DNA of 64,000 bases. It comes from Curtobacterium caseinilyticum. GTDB taxonomy: Bacteria; Actinomycetota; Actinomycetes; Actinomycetales; Microbacteriaceae. Each line of letters starts with the position of its first letter. Within the stretch, counting starts at the first letter, position 1. Location of the stretch: positions 124,001-188,000 of the forward strand of contig NZ_JAUCMN010000007.1 of assembly GCF_030363035.1 (NCBI RefSeq), given 5' to 3'. The notes under the pieces are model-generated. The model saw only the letters and a list, made by a program, of their open reading frames with translations. It did no database searches and was not told the DNA's origin. Both the position numbers and the translations under genes were made by a program. Positions 1 through 11,073 of this stretch are shown piece after piece.

Positions 1-2
1 GG

Positions 3-806
3 GACGACCGACTCGTCGCGTTCGGCGCCGAGATCATCGCTGCTCGGGACCACCTGACACGGCGGCTCGCACCGTTCGTCACCGACGCGTACGCGACCGT
101 CGCCGGCGAGCGGCACGAGGCGACGATCTCCGGTGTCCTGAGCGTCCGCGGCGGCGACCCCGAGGACGCGGAGGCGACCGACCCCGTGCTCGGGACCCCG
201 GACGAACCGGTCTCGGTGGCGGCAGCGGCCGATGCCTTCCGGGGCGCGCTCGAGCGTCGTCGGCGGGACGAGCTCGACCGCGGTCTGACCCTCGTCGGGC
301 CGCACCGGGACGACGTCCTGTTCCAGCTCAACGGGTTACCTGCCCGCGGCTACGCCAGTCACGGCGAATCCTGGTCGTTCGCGCTCGCGGTCAAGCTCGC
401 GAGCGCCGCGGTGCTCCGCGCCGGGTCGACCCTGGGCGACCCGATCATCATCCTCGACGACGTGTTCGCCGAGCTCGACGAGTCACGACGGGAACGGCTC
501 GCCGGCGCGGTCGCGGACTACGAGCAGGTGCTCATCACGGCCGCGGTGCACGGTGACGTCCCCGCGCAGCTGGCGGCGCACACCGTCCGGATCGAAGCGG
601 GCACGATCGTGACCGACGACCCGGGCGTAGGGAACCAGGTTCCGGACACAGCACCGCGGAACAGCACGGTTCCGAGTCCGGAACCTGGTTCCGCAGGAGC
701 CGACACCACCGCCGACGCGAGCGACCCCGCCGACGCGAGCGACGCCGCCGACGCGAGCGCCGGCGCCGACGCGGCCGCCGACCCCGCGACCGAGGCGCGC
801 GCCTGA
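3..806 (+). CDS. recF: RecF, DNA replication/repair ATPase (C-terminal part)
   Basis: The 5' end lies outside the window; the first complete codon is at base 3. RecF is an SMC-like ATPase that loads recombination factors at gapped forks. The visible part carries the C-terminal ATPase elements: 'LVGPHRDD', the signature-like 'SHGESWSFALAVKLA' and the Walker B/D-loop 'IILDDVFAELDESR'. After 'ITAAVHGDVP' the conserved fold ends and an unusual tail follows, first a palindromic insert and then an Ala/Asp-rich repeat (ADAS/DPAD units). Most RecF proteins lack such a tail, so it is probably disordered. The stop codon overlaps the next start (TGATG), indicating translational coupling. Position upstream of gyrB fits the dnaA-dnaN-recF-gyrB order. 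Confidence 0.95.
   Translation, partial: DDRLVAFGAEIIAARDHLTRRLAPFVTDAYATVAGERHEATISGVLSVRGGDPEDAEATDPVLGTPDEPVSVAAAADAFRGALERRRRDELDRGLTLVGPHRDDVLFQLNGLPARGYASHGESWSFALAVKLASAAVLRAGSTLGDPIIILDDVFAELDESRRERLAGAVADYEQVLITAAVHGDVPAQLAAHTVRIEAGTIVTDDPGVGNQVPDTAPRNSTVPSPEPGSAGADTTADASDPADASDAADASAGADAAADPATEARA
631..692. repeat. Nested palindromic element inside recF
   Basis: Two perfect 16-bp arms, GGAACCAGGTTCCGGA (631-646) and its reverse complement (677-692), flank a 30-bp centre. Each arm itself contains the near-palindrome GGAACC-A-GGTTCC. The left arm continues as CACAGCACC, and this whole 25-bp stretch recurs exactly at 52422-52446. The element lies in frame within the recF tail and encodes a short non-conserved peptide. 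Confidence 0.85.
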
Positions 807-1306
807 TGCCGAAGCCGTGGAAGCCGACCGAGCCCTCCCGGGTGTACCGACACCTGCGGGCGGTGTTCGGCGACCCGTCCCTCCGCACCGTCGACGCCCG
901 ACGCCGGCGGTCCCGCGAGCTCGACGCCGACACCGTCCCCTACGGCAAGGGTCGCGAACCGCGCGGTCTCGGTGACGTGGTCGGGTCCCTCGCCCAGGAA
1001 CTCGGTTGGACGGAACCGCTCGCCCGCTCCGAGCTGTTCGTGGACTGGCCTGCTGTCGTCGGCGAGGAGCTCGCGAAGCACTCGACGCCGATGACGATCG
1101 ACGACGGTGCGCTGGTGATCCGGTGCGACTCGACGGCGTGGGCGACCCAGCTCCGACTCATGCGCGCGACCGTCACGACGACCATCGCCGAGCGCCACCC
1201 CGAAGCAGGTGTCCAGTCGATCCGGGTTTCCGGGCCCGACGTCCCCACCTGGAAACGCGGTCCCAGGACCGTCCAGGGGCGCGGCCCCCGCGACACCTAC
1301 GGTTGA
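806..1306 (+). CDS. dciA: DUF721/DciA-family protein
   Basis: 166-residue protein in the recF-gyrB interval, where actinobacteria carry the DUF721 gene (Rv0004 in M. tuberculosis). The core runs from about residue 60 ('LAQELGWTEPLARSEL', 'WPAVVGEELAKHSTP') to 'TAWATQLRLM', the recognisable DUF721 pattern. DciA proteins interact with the replicative helicase DnaB where DnaC is absent. The N-terminal ~50 residues are basic and Arg-rich, typical of the actinobacterial branch. The ATG overlaps the recF stop by one base, so expression is probably coupled. The symbol is by family; a helicase-loading role here is inferred. Confidence 0.8.
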   Translation: MPKPWKPTEPSRVYRHLRAVFGDPSLRTVDARRRRSRELDADTVPYGKGREPRGLGDVVGSLAQELGWTEPLARSELFVDWPAVVGEELAKHSTPMTIDDGALVIRCDSTAWATQLRLMRATVTTTIAERHPEAGVQSIRVSGPDVPTWKRGPRTVQGRGPRDTYG

Positions 1307-1358
1307 CGAGACGAATTCGTCCTCGGGGATGAAGAAAGCCCGTCCAGCGGGCAGATGA

Positions 1359-3449
<2,091 letters not shown>

Positions 3450-3456
3450 TACCGGT

Positions 3457-3475
3457 CTGGAGGCGCGGTGCCAGC
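3457..3475. repeat. Half-element of the GGAGGC repeat family
   Basis: The gyrB-gyrA spacer contains CTGGAGGCGCGGTGCCAGC. Seventeen bases of it (GGAGGCGCGGTGCCAGC, 3459-3475) equal the left half of the 42-bp palindrome at 40039-40080. A weak reverse partner (GTGCCTCCCGG) lies at 3531-3541, so this may be a decayed copy. Confidence 0.6.
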
Positions 3476-3580
3476 CGCGTCGACCAGTCCCGACCCCCTG
3501 TGGTCGCGCCCGGCGCGACCGACGGAACCAGTGCCTCCCGGCCGATGACCGGAGGGCCACCAGAAAGGTGACCAAGCCAC

Positions 3581-6236
<2,656 letters not shown>

Positions 6237-6244
<8 letters not shown>

Positions 6245-6644
6245 TGTCGCCGAGAAGCTCCAGAAGAAGGCGAAACGTCCCGTCGGCACCCGGCAGGTCC
6301 GCCTGCGTCTGGTGTACCTCGACTTCTGGTCGATGGTGAAGCTGAGCTTCCTCATCGCGCTGGCCGGGTCGATCGTCATCGTTGTGGCCACGGCCCTGGT
6401 GTGGATCATCCTCAACCAGACGGGCGTGTTCACCCAGATCGACGCCCTGCTCAAGGACGTCACCGGGCAGAACAGCTACTCGATCATGGACCAGTTCTCC
6501 CTCGGGCAGGTCCTCGGATTCTCCGTCGTGGTCGGCATCCTCAACGTGGTCGTCGGCACGGTGCTCGGCGCGATCGTGAGCGTCCTCTACAACCTCAGTG
6601 TGCGGATCACCGGCGGCCTGCTCGTCGGCTTCACGAACAACTGA
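6237..6644 (+). CDS. DUF3566 membrane protein
   Basis: 135-residue protein directly after gyrA, where actinobacteria carry a DUF3566 gene (Rv0007 position). It starts inside the last codons of gyrA (ATG at 6237). A basic N-terminus ('[19 protein letters not shown]') is followed by a hydrophobic helix near residues 35-60, an amphipathic stretch and a second long hydrophobic segment near 85-118, giving two membrane passes. '[19 protein letters not shown]' is the family's conserved entry motif. Function is unknown; its conserved linkage to gyrA is the main clue. A short CACCCG/CGGGTG hairpin follows the stop at 6647-6661. Confidence 0.88.
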
Positions 6645-6720
6645 CACACCCGGGCCGGGTGACGGTCACCGCTCGATTTCGTCTTACGGCGTCGTTGGGG
6701 TAGGCTTTCATCCGGTCTGA

Positions 6721-6797
6721 GGGGCTATAGCTCAGGCGGTTAGAGCGCTTCGCTGATAACGAAGAGGTCCAAGGTTCAAGTCCTTGTAGCCCCACCA
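6721..6797 (+). tRNA. tRNA-Ile (GAT)
   Basis: Cloverleaf with acceptor stem GGGGCTA/TAGCCCC, D-arm AGCTCAG, anticodon loop CTGATAACG giving GAT, and T-arm GGTTCAAGTCC. The terminal CCA is encoded (6795-6797). The tRNA-Ile/tRNA-Ala pair after gyrA is conserved in actinobacteria. Confidence 0.97.
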
Positions 6798-6829
6798 CTT
6801 CCCTCCGGGGCCAGCACGCTGGTCCCTTC

Positions 6830-6902
6830 GGGGCCTTAGCTCAGTTGGTAGAGCGCCTGCTTTGCAAGCAGGATGTCGGGAGTTCGATTCTCCCAGGCTC
6901 CA
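6830..6902 (+). tRNA. tRNA-Ala (TGC)
   Basis: Acceptor stem GGGGCCT/AGGCTCC with one G-T wobble, anticodon stem CCTGC/GCAGG with loop TTTGCAA giving anticodon TGC, and T-arm GGGAGTTCGATTCTCCC. The 3' CCA is not encoded, unlike the neighbouring tRNA-Ile. Confidence 0.97.
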
Positions 6903-6908
6903 CTCGCA

Positions 6909-6947
6909 GAAGCCCCTGGTCGCCACTTCCTGGCGCCCAGGGGCTTC
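6909..6947 (+). terminator. Terminator after tRNA-Ile/tRNA-Ala
   Basis: Perfect 11-bp stem GAAGCCCCTGG (6909-6919) and CCAGGGGCTTC (6937-6947), followed by GTTGTG. It lies 7 nt after tRNA-Ala. Confidence 0.75.
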
Positions 6948-7250
6948 GTTGTGTGCGGGGTCGTCCCGTCCGGGCGTCGTGCTCCAGCTCCGCCGAGGTT
7001 CCGGAATCGTGGCATGTCGCGAGCTGAGCGGGTCGGTCGTGGAACCTCGGCGCCGTACGTGCGGGGTGTCTCGGAAACCGGCGGTCCCTGTCCGGGTGTG
7101 GTGCGGCGGGACTGCGTCCGTGTCCGACGGGAGGCGCGGCGCGAGTCGGCGCACACCTCCCGTCCCCGGGGCGTCACCAGGGCCCTGGGGCGTCAGTGCC
7201 CGCGTGGCGGCTCGTGCGCCTCGCCGGTGCGGACGGGACGCCCAGGGACG
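6948..7250. other. Intergenic region, no gene seen
   Basis: About 300 bp between the tRNA terminator and the next terminator. Open frames here lack credible starts, ribosome sites or recognisable protein patterns. No repeat or structured RNA was recognised. Confidence 0.5.
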
Positions 7251-7285
7251 ACGAAGGGCCCCGGCGCAGTGCCGGGGCCCTTCGT
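7251..7285 (-). terminator. Terminator of the 7299-7874 gene
   Basis: Perfect 15-bp stem ACGAAGGGCCCCGGC / GCCGGGGCCCTTCGT with a GCAGT loop, 14 nt beyond the stop codon of the minus-strand gene. Confidence 0.75.
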
Positions 7286-7298
7286 ACGAACCGGGAGG

Positions 7299-7874
7299 TC
7301 AGGCGGCAGGCTTCTCCGCCGTGTCGGCGTCGTCGGCGACCCAGAGGTCGTCGTCGGCGCGGAGCGTCTGGTACGCGGCGTACGCAGCACCGGCGACGGC
7401 GACCACGCCGACGACGATGAGGGCGACTCCGCCGAAGCCGAGGCCCTTCTTCTGCTGGCCGGGCGTGTACTTCGCCGCGGCCTTCTTCGCCGTCTTGCCC
7501 TTCTTCTGGGCGTCCTTGACGATCTTCTTGACGCGCGGGTCCTTCGCCAGGTCCTTGACGCTGAGCACGGAGCCCGCCGTCGCGACGAGCCCGGGGACGA
7601 CCTCGGTCTGGAAGCGGTGCGAGGCGGTCTGCGCAGCCGAGGTGGCGGCGTGCACACCGGTGGCGACCGCGGGGCGGATCCCGTTGTCGATCGCGTTCTG
7701 CACACGCGGGGCGATGTCCTTGCGGGCTGCGTCAGCAGCGTGCGAGCGGGCCTCGGCGAGGATCGCGTTCGCGTGCTCGAGGACCTTGCGCTGCTCGCCG
7801 AGGAGCGAGGCGGTCTTGCCCTTGAGCTTCTTGATCTGCTTCCGACGCTTGCGCGGGATCTCGATCGTCGTCAT
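7299..7874 (-). CDS. Basic single-pass membrane protein, unknown function
   Basis: 191-residue protein, not assigned to a named family. The start 'MTTIEIPRKRRKQIKKLKGK' was chosen because GGAGG sits 6 nt upstream; a longer in-frame reading lacks a ribosome site. A strongly basic N-terminus and an Ala-rich helical region (residues ~35-105) precede a second Lys-rich stretch ('KKIVKDAQKKGKTAKKAAAK'). A hydrophobic segment near 145-168 ('GFGGVALIVVGVVAVAGAAY') is followed by an acidic C-terminus. The layout suggests an anchored protein with a charged, possibly nucleic-acid- or envelope-binding, domain; that is inference. Confidence 0.7.
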   Translation of the reverse strand: MTTIEIPRKRRKQIKKLKGKTASLLGEQRKVLEHANAILAEARSHAADAARKDIAPRVQNAIDNGIRPAVATGVHAATSAAQTASHRFQTEVVPGLVATAGSVLSVKDLAKDPRVKKIVKDAQKKGKTAKKAAAKYTPGQQKKGLGFGGVALIVVGVVAVAGAAYAAYQTLRADDDLWVADDADTAEKPAA

Positions 7875-7990
7875 CTGGTACCTCCATCGGATCGGCGTGA
7901 CCCCATCCTGCCACCGAGCACCCTGACAGGTCACGGATCGTCGGCTGTGGGATCCGTGTCACCGTCAGGAGTACATGCGAGAATCGACAC

Positions 7991-8530
7991 ATGTCTCTGC
8001 ACACCGCTGTCGCAACGATCCACACGAACAAGGGCGACATCCGCGTCAACCTGTTCGGCAACCACGCTCCGAAGACCGTCAAGAACTTCGTCGACCTCGC
8101 GACCGGCAAGCAGGAGTGGACGCACCCCGGCACGGGCAAGGTCTCGACCGACAAGCTCTACGACGGTGTCGTCTTCCACCGCATCATCAAGGACTTCATG
8201 ATCCAGGGCGGCGACCCGCTCGGTCAGGGCATCGGTGGCCCGGGCTACCGCTTCGACGACGAGATCCACCCGGAGCTCACCTTCCAGCAGCCGTACATCT
8301 TCGCGATGGCGAACGCCGGCATCCAGGGCGGTCGCGGGACGAACGGCTCGCAGTTCTTCATCACCACGGTGGCGACCCCCTGGCTCCAGGGCAAGCACAC
8401 CATCTTCGGCGAGGTCGCGGACGACGAGTCCCGCGCGGTCGTCGACGCGATCGAGGGTGTCCCGACCGACGGTCGCGACAAGCCCCTCGACGACGTCGTG
8501 ATCGAGAGCATCGACGTCGAGGACGTCTGA
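7991..8530 (+). CDS. ppiA: Cyclophilin-type peptidyl-prolyl isomerase
   Basis: 179-residue cytosolic cyclophilin catalysing cis/trans isomerisation of X-Pro bonds. Core motifs are all present: '[10 protein letters not shown]', '[20 protein letters not shown]' (catalytic Arg of the FHRII motif), 'FAMANAG', 'NGSQFFIT' and '[12 protein letters not shown]'. No signal peptide is visible, matching cytosolic PpiA (Rv0009 position). The ATG at 7991 gives the usual family N-terminus. Its nearest purine-rich site is about 20 nt upstream, so initiation may use a weak or leaderless signal. The rhomboid gene follows 5 bp after the stop. Confidence 0.95.
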   Translation: MSLHTAVATIHTNKGDIRVNLFGNHAPKTVKNFVDLATGKQEWTHPGTGKVSTDKLYDGVVFHRIIKDFMIQGGDPLGQGIGGPGYRFDDEIHPELTFQQPYIFAMANAGIQGGRGTNGSQFFITTVATPWLQGKHTIFGEVADDESRAVVDAIEGVPTDGRDKPLDDVVIESIDVEDV

Positions 8531-8535
8531 ACCCG

Positions 8536-9399
8536 GTGACCGACCAGCCTGCCGGGCGGAACGACTCCTGCTACCGACACCCCGACCGGCAGAGCTTCAT
8601 CCTCTGCCAGCGGTGCGGGCGGACGATCTGCACCGAGTGCCAGACGCCGGCCGCGGTGGGTGTCCACTGCCCGGAGTGCGTGCGTGAGCAGCGCGCGCAG
8701 TTCCAGGCGAACCGACGGGCATCAGGGGCGCCGAGTGGTCTGACGGTCGCTCGGCGCCGGTTCGCGATGCTCGACCAGAAGGCGACGACGGTGATCATCG
8801 CCGTGTCGGTCGTGGTCTGGCTGCTCGACGTGCTGTCCGGCGGGATCGTCAACTCGTGGTTGAGCTACTGGACGCCGCTCGTCGGCACCCAGCCGTGGCG
8901 ACTCGTCACCGGCCTGTTCGTGCACTCGTCGATCTTCCACATCGGCTTCAACATGCTCGCCGTGTTCATCTTCGGACGCATCCTCGAGAACCTGCTCGGG
9001 ACGTGGCGGTTCGTCGCGCTGTACTTCCTGGCGGGGCTCGGCGGTGACCTGGCGGTGTCGCTGCTCACGCCCGGGACGCCGGTCGTCGGAGCGTCCGGTG
9101 CCATCTTCGGCCTGTTCGCGGCGTTCTTCGTGATCCAGCGCAGCCTCGGCTACAACGCCGTACAGCTGCTGGTGATCATGGGACTGAACCTCGTCGTGGG
9201 CTTCCTGCCGGGGACGAACATCTCCTGGCAGGCACACGTCGGCGGGATCGTGCTCGGGTTCGTCACCGGGTTCGTGTTCTCGAAGACGCGCAACATCCGG
9301 CAGCGCAGGCTCCAGATCGGCCTGCTCGTCGCGGAGGCTGTCCTGCTCATCGCAGGCATCGGAGCGGCGTACGTGAGCATCGGCGGCTACGCGATCTGA
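8536..9399 (+). CDS. Rhomboid intramembrane serine protease with N-terminal zinc finger
   Basis: 287-residue protein starting with GTG 5 bp after ppiA. Residues 12-48 form a Cys/His-rich zinc-binding module (C12, H15, C24, C27, C32, C35, H44, C45, C48). A six-to-seven-helix rhomboid domain follows. The catalytic serine is Ser187 in 'GASGAIFG' and the partner is His234 in 'WQAHVGG'. The family 'HIGFNM' motif of TM2 is also present. Rhomboids cleave membrane helices of substrate proteins. B-box-like fingers fused to rhomboid domains are common in actinobacteria; the substrate is unknown. Gene position matches the actinobacterial ppiA-rhomboid-crgA order. Confidence 0.93.
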   Translation: MTDQPAGRNDSCYRHPDRQSFILCQRCGRTICTECQTPAAVGVHCPECVREQRAQFQANRRASGAPSGLTVARRRFAMLDQKATTVIIAVSVVVWLLDVLSGGIVNSWLSYWTPLVGTQPWRLVTGLFVHSSIFHIGFNMLAVFIFGRILENLLGTWRFVALYFLAGLGGDLAVSLLTPGTPVVGASGAIFGLFAAFFVIQRSLGYNAVQLLVIMGLNLVVGFLPGTNISWQAHVGGIVLGFVTGFVFSKTRNIRQRRLQIGLLVAEAVLLIAGIGAAYVSIGGYAI

Positions 9400-9476
9400 G
9401 CCAGGATCCGTTCGCTGGACGCCCCGTCACACCTCGGTGTGGCGGGGCGTTCTCGTTCTCCGCCCGGGCGCGCGAG

Positions 9477-9679
9477 TTGTCCACACCGAGCGCGCGATTT
9501 GTCCACAACTGTGGACAACGAGGTGAGTTACACGCGTGTGATTATCCCCACTGTGGACGGCGCTGTGGATAACTCGGGGGCGGTGGTGTGGATGACCGTG
9601 TGGAAAGTGTGGAGAACTGTGGAGAAGCGTGCCGGGCTTGTGGACGGCCAGCCCTGGGCGCGTAGGGGCTTGTGGAGAG
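9477..9679. promoter_or_regulatory. Cluster of DnaA-box-like 9-mers
   Basis: Three perfect actinobacterial-type boxes: TTGTCCACA at 9477-9485 and 9499-9507, and the reverse TGTGGACAA at 9510-9518, the last two forming a head-to-head pair. A perfect reverse TGTGGATAA is at 9564-9572. Looser copies: TTATCCCCA 9542, TGTGGACGG 9552 and 9639, TGTGGATGA 9587, TGTGGAAAG 9599, TGTGGAGAA 9608 and 9618, TGTGGAGAG 9671. About a dozen sites in 200 bp is far above chance. No gene is visible in this 378-bp spacer (9400-9777). Confidence 0.75.
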
Positions 9680-9724
9680 AGCGCGGACGTCATCCACCGG
9701 AGACGGCGGCGTTGCACACAACGA

Positions 9725-9760
9725 CGACGCCCGCCGTACCGAGCGGTACGACGGGCGTCG
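9725..9760 (-). terminator. Terminator of crgA
   Basis: A 16-bp stem with one mismatch, CGACGCCCGCCGTACC / GGTACGACGGGCGTCG, and a GAGC loop, located 18 nt past the crgA stop on the minus strand. Confidence 0.7.
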
Positions 9761-9777
9761 ATGCGGGAGGAGCGGAG

Positions 9778-10032
9778 TCAGCGCCACCGGGTGGTCATGA
9801 GGAACCCGATGAACATGATGCCGAAGCCGATCAGGATGTTCCACGAGCCGAGGGACGGCACGGGCAGCGTCGTGTTCGAGATGTAGAAGACGATCACCCA
9901 CGCGAGCCCCACGAGCATGAAGCCGAACATGACCGGCTTGAACCACACGGGGTTGGGCTGGTCGCCCGCCGTGTCGACCGAGTCGGCTCGGGTCCTCCGG
10001 GCGGGCTTGGTGCGGTCCTTGTCCTTGGCCAT
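9778..10032 (-). CDS. crgA: CrgA, cell-division membrane protein
   Basis: 84-residue protein with a basic N-terminus ('MAKDKDRTKPARRTRADS') and two hydrophobic helices near residues 33-52 and 62-80, joined by a short loop ('SNTTLPVPSLGSWNI'). The 'NPVWFKPVMFGFMLVGL' entry and terminal 'TTRWR' are typical of CrgA. In mycobacteria and Streptomyces CrgA is a septal protein that contacts FtsZ, FtsQ and PBPs. Its place next to the rhomboid gene and the trpG/pabA-pknB block is the canonical actinobacterial arrangement. Confidence 0.93.
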   Translation of the reverse strand: MAKDKDRTKPARRTRADSVDTAGDQPNPVWFKPVMFGFMLVGLAWVIVFYISNTTLPVPSLGSWNILIGFGIMFIGFLMTTRWR

Positions 10033-10111
10033 GGCCGGTATCCTACCGTGACAGCGTGTGTGGGAAGACCCTCAGGAGCCTGCGCACATCCCCCACGAGT
10101 ACGGTGATCCG

Positions 10112-10756
10112 ATGACCAAGATCCTCGTCGTCGACAACTACGACAGCTTCGTCTACACGCTCAACGGCTACGTCCAGCAGCTCGGTGCCGAGACGGACGT
10201 GGTCCGCAACGACGCCTTCCCGGAGGCCGAGATCGCCGAGCGCATCGCCGACTACGACGGCGTGCTGCTGTCCCCCGGCCCGGGCACCCCGGCGGACGCC
10301 GGTGTCTCGATCCCGACCGTGCGTGCGGCGATCGAGGCCGAGAAGCCCCTGCTGGGCGTCTGCCTCGGGCACCAGGCGATCGCCGAGGCCCTGGGCGCGA
10401 CCGTGACCCACGCCGAGGAACTCATGCACGGCAAGACCTCGCAGGTCGACCACGACGACAGCGTGCTCTTCACGGGCGTCCCGCACCCGTTCACGGCCAC
10501 GCGGTACCACTCGCTCGCCATCGTCGACGGCACCGTGCCCGACGAGCTCACCGTCACGGCGCGGACCGGCGGCGGGGTCATCATGGGCGTGGAGCACAAG
10601 GACCACCCGGTGTACGGCGTGCAGTTCCACCCCGAGTCCGTCCTGACCGAGGGTGGCTACCGCATGGTCGGCAACTGGCTCGAGACGACCGGCCTGGGTG
10701 GCGCTGCCGAACGTGCAGCGGGGCTCAACCCCCTCATCGCATCCCACCGCGCCTGA
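10112..10756 (+). CDS. pabA: Class I glutamine amidotransferase (anthranilate/aminodeoxychorismate synthase component II)
   Basis: 214-residue TrpG/PabA-type amidotransferase, supplying ammonia from glutamine to a chorismate-converting partner. Visible elements are 'VVDNYDSFVYTL' at the N-terminus, the oxyanion 'LLSPGPGTP', the nucleophile elbow 'GVCLGHQAIAE' with the catalytic Cys, and 'YGVQFHPESV' with the His/Glu pair. The ATG at 10112 ('MTKILVVDNYD') was chosen over an upstream in-frame ATG that adds a non-conserved leader. The gene sits divergent from crgA and convergent with pknB, as Rv0013 does. TrpG and PabA cannot be told apart here because no synthase component I is in the window. 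Confidence 0.9.
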   Translation: MTKILVVDNYDSFVYTLNGYVQQLGAETDVVRNDAFPEAEIAERIADYDGVLLSPGPGTPADAGVSIPTVRAAIEAEKPLLGVCLGHQAIAEALGATVTHAEELMHGKTSQVDHDDSVLFTGVPHPFTATRYHSLAIVDGTVPDELTVTARTGGGVIMGVEHKDHPVYGVQFHPESVLTEGGYRMVGNWLETTGLGGAAERAAGLNPLIASHRA

Positions 10757-10780
10757 CGGGCCCGGCCGCACGGCCGTACG

Positions 10781-10864
10781 CGGCTGACCGAGGAGGCCCG
10801 GCCGTGGGCGGCTGACCGAGGAAGCTCTGCCGTAGGCGGCTGACCGAGGAAGCCCCGACCGTGG
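10781..10864. repeat. 28-bp tandem repeat, three copies
   Basis: Units starting with CGGCTGACCGAGGA at 10781, 10809 and 10837 repeat with an exact 28-bp period, differing at a few bases. They occupy part of the 317-bp gap between the amidotransferase stop and the pknB stop. The rest of the gap holds no gene; an inverted GGAGGC half-element (GCCTCCAGGCCGG) is at 11009-11021. Confidence 0.85.
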
Positions 10865-11073
10865 GCGGCCGCCCACCGGAGCGGGCGGCAGGCCCGCTCG
10901 TGTGTGGCGCTTGACCGTCCCACCCACGCGACGAAGCATCCCGGGGGTGCGGCGGTGGACGAAGCGGGCCGTACGGTGGAGTGCGGCCGCGATGCGGACC
11001 GGAGCAGTGCCTCCAGGCCGGGTCCGGACCCGTTGCAGGAGGGACCCCTGGCAGGAGGTGGGACCCGAACGGG

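Noticed and set aside
9439..10107. Plus-strand frame crossing the DnaA-box region and crgA
   Set aside because: It runs antisense through crgA and has no coding signature; the spacer is better explained by binding sites.
10781..10864. CRISPR array at the 28-bp repeats
   Set aside because: Units abut directly with no unique spacers and there are no cas genes nearby; it is a tandem repeat.
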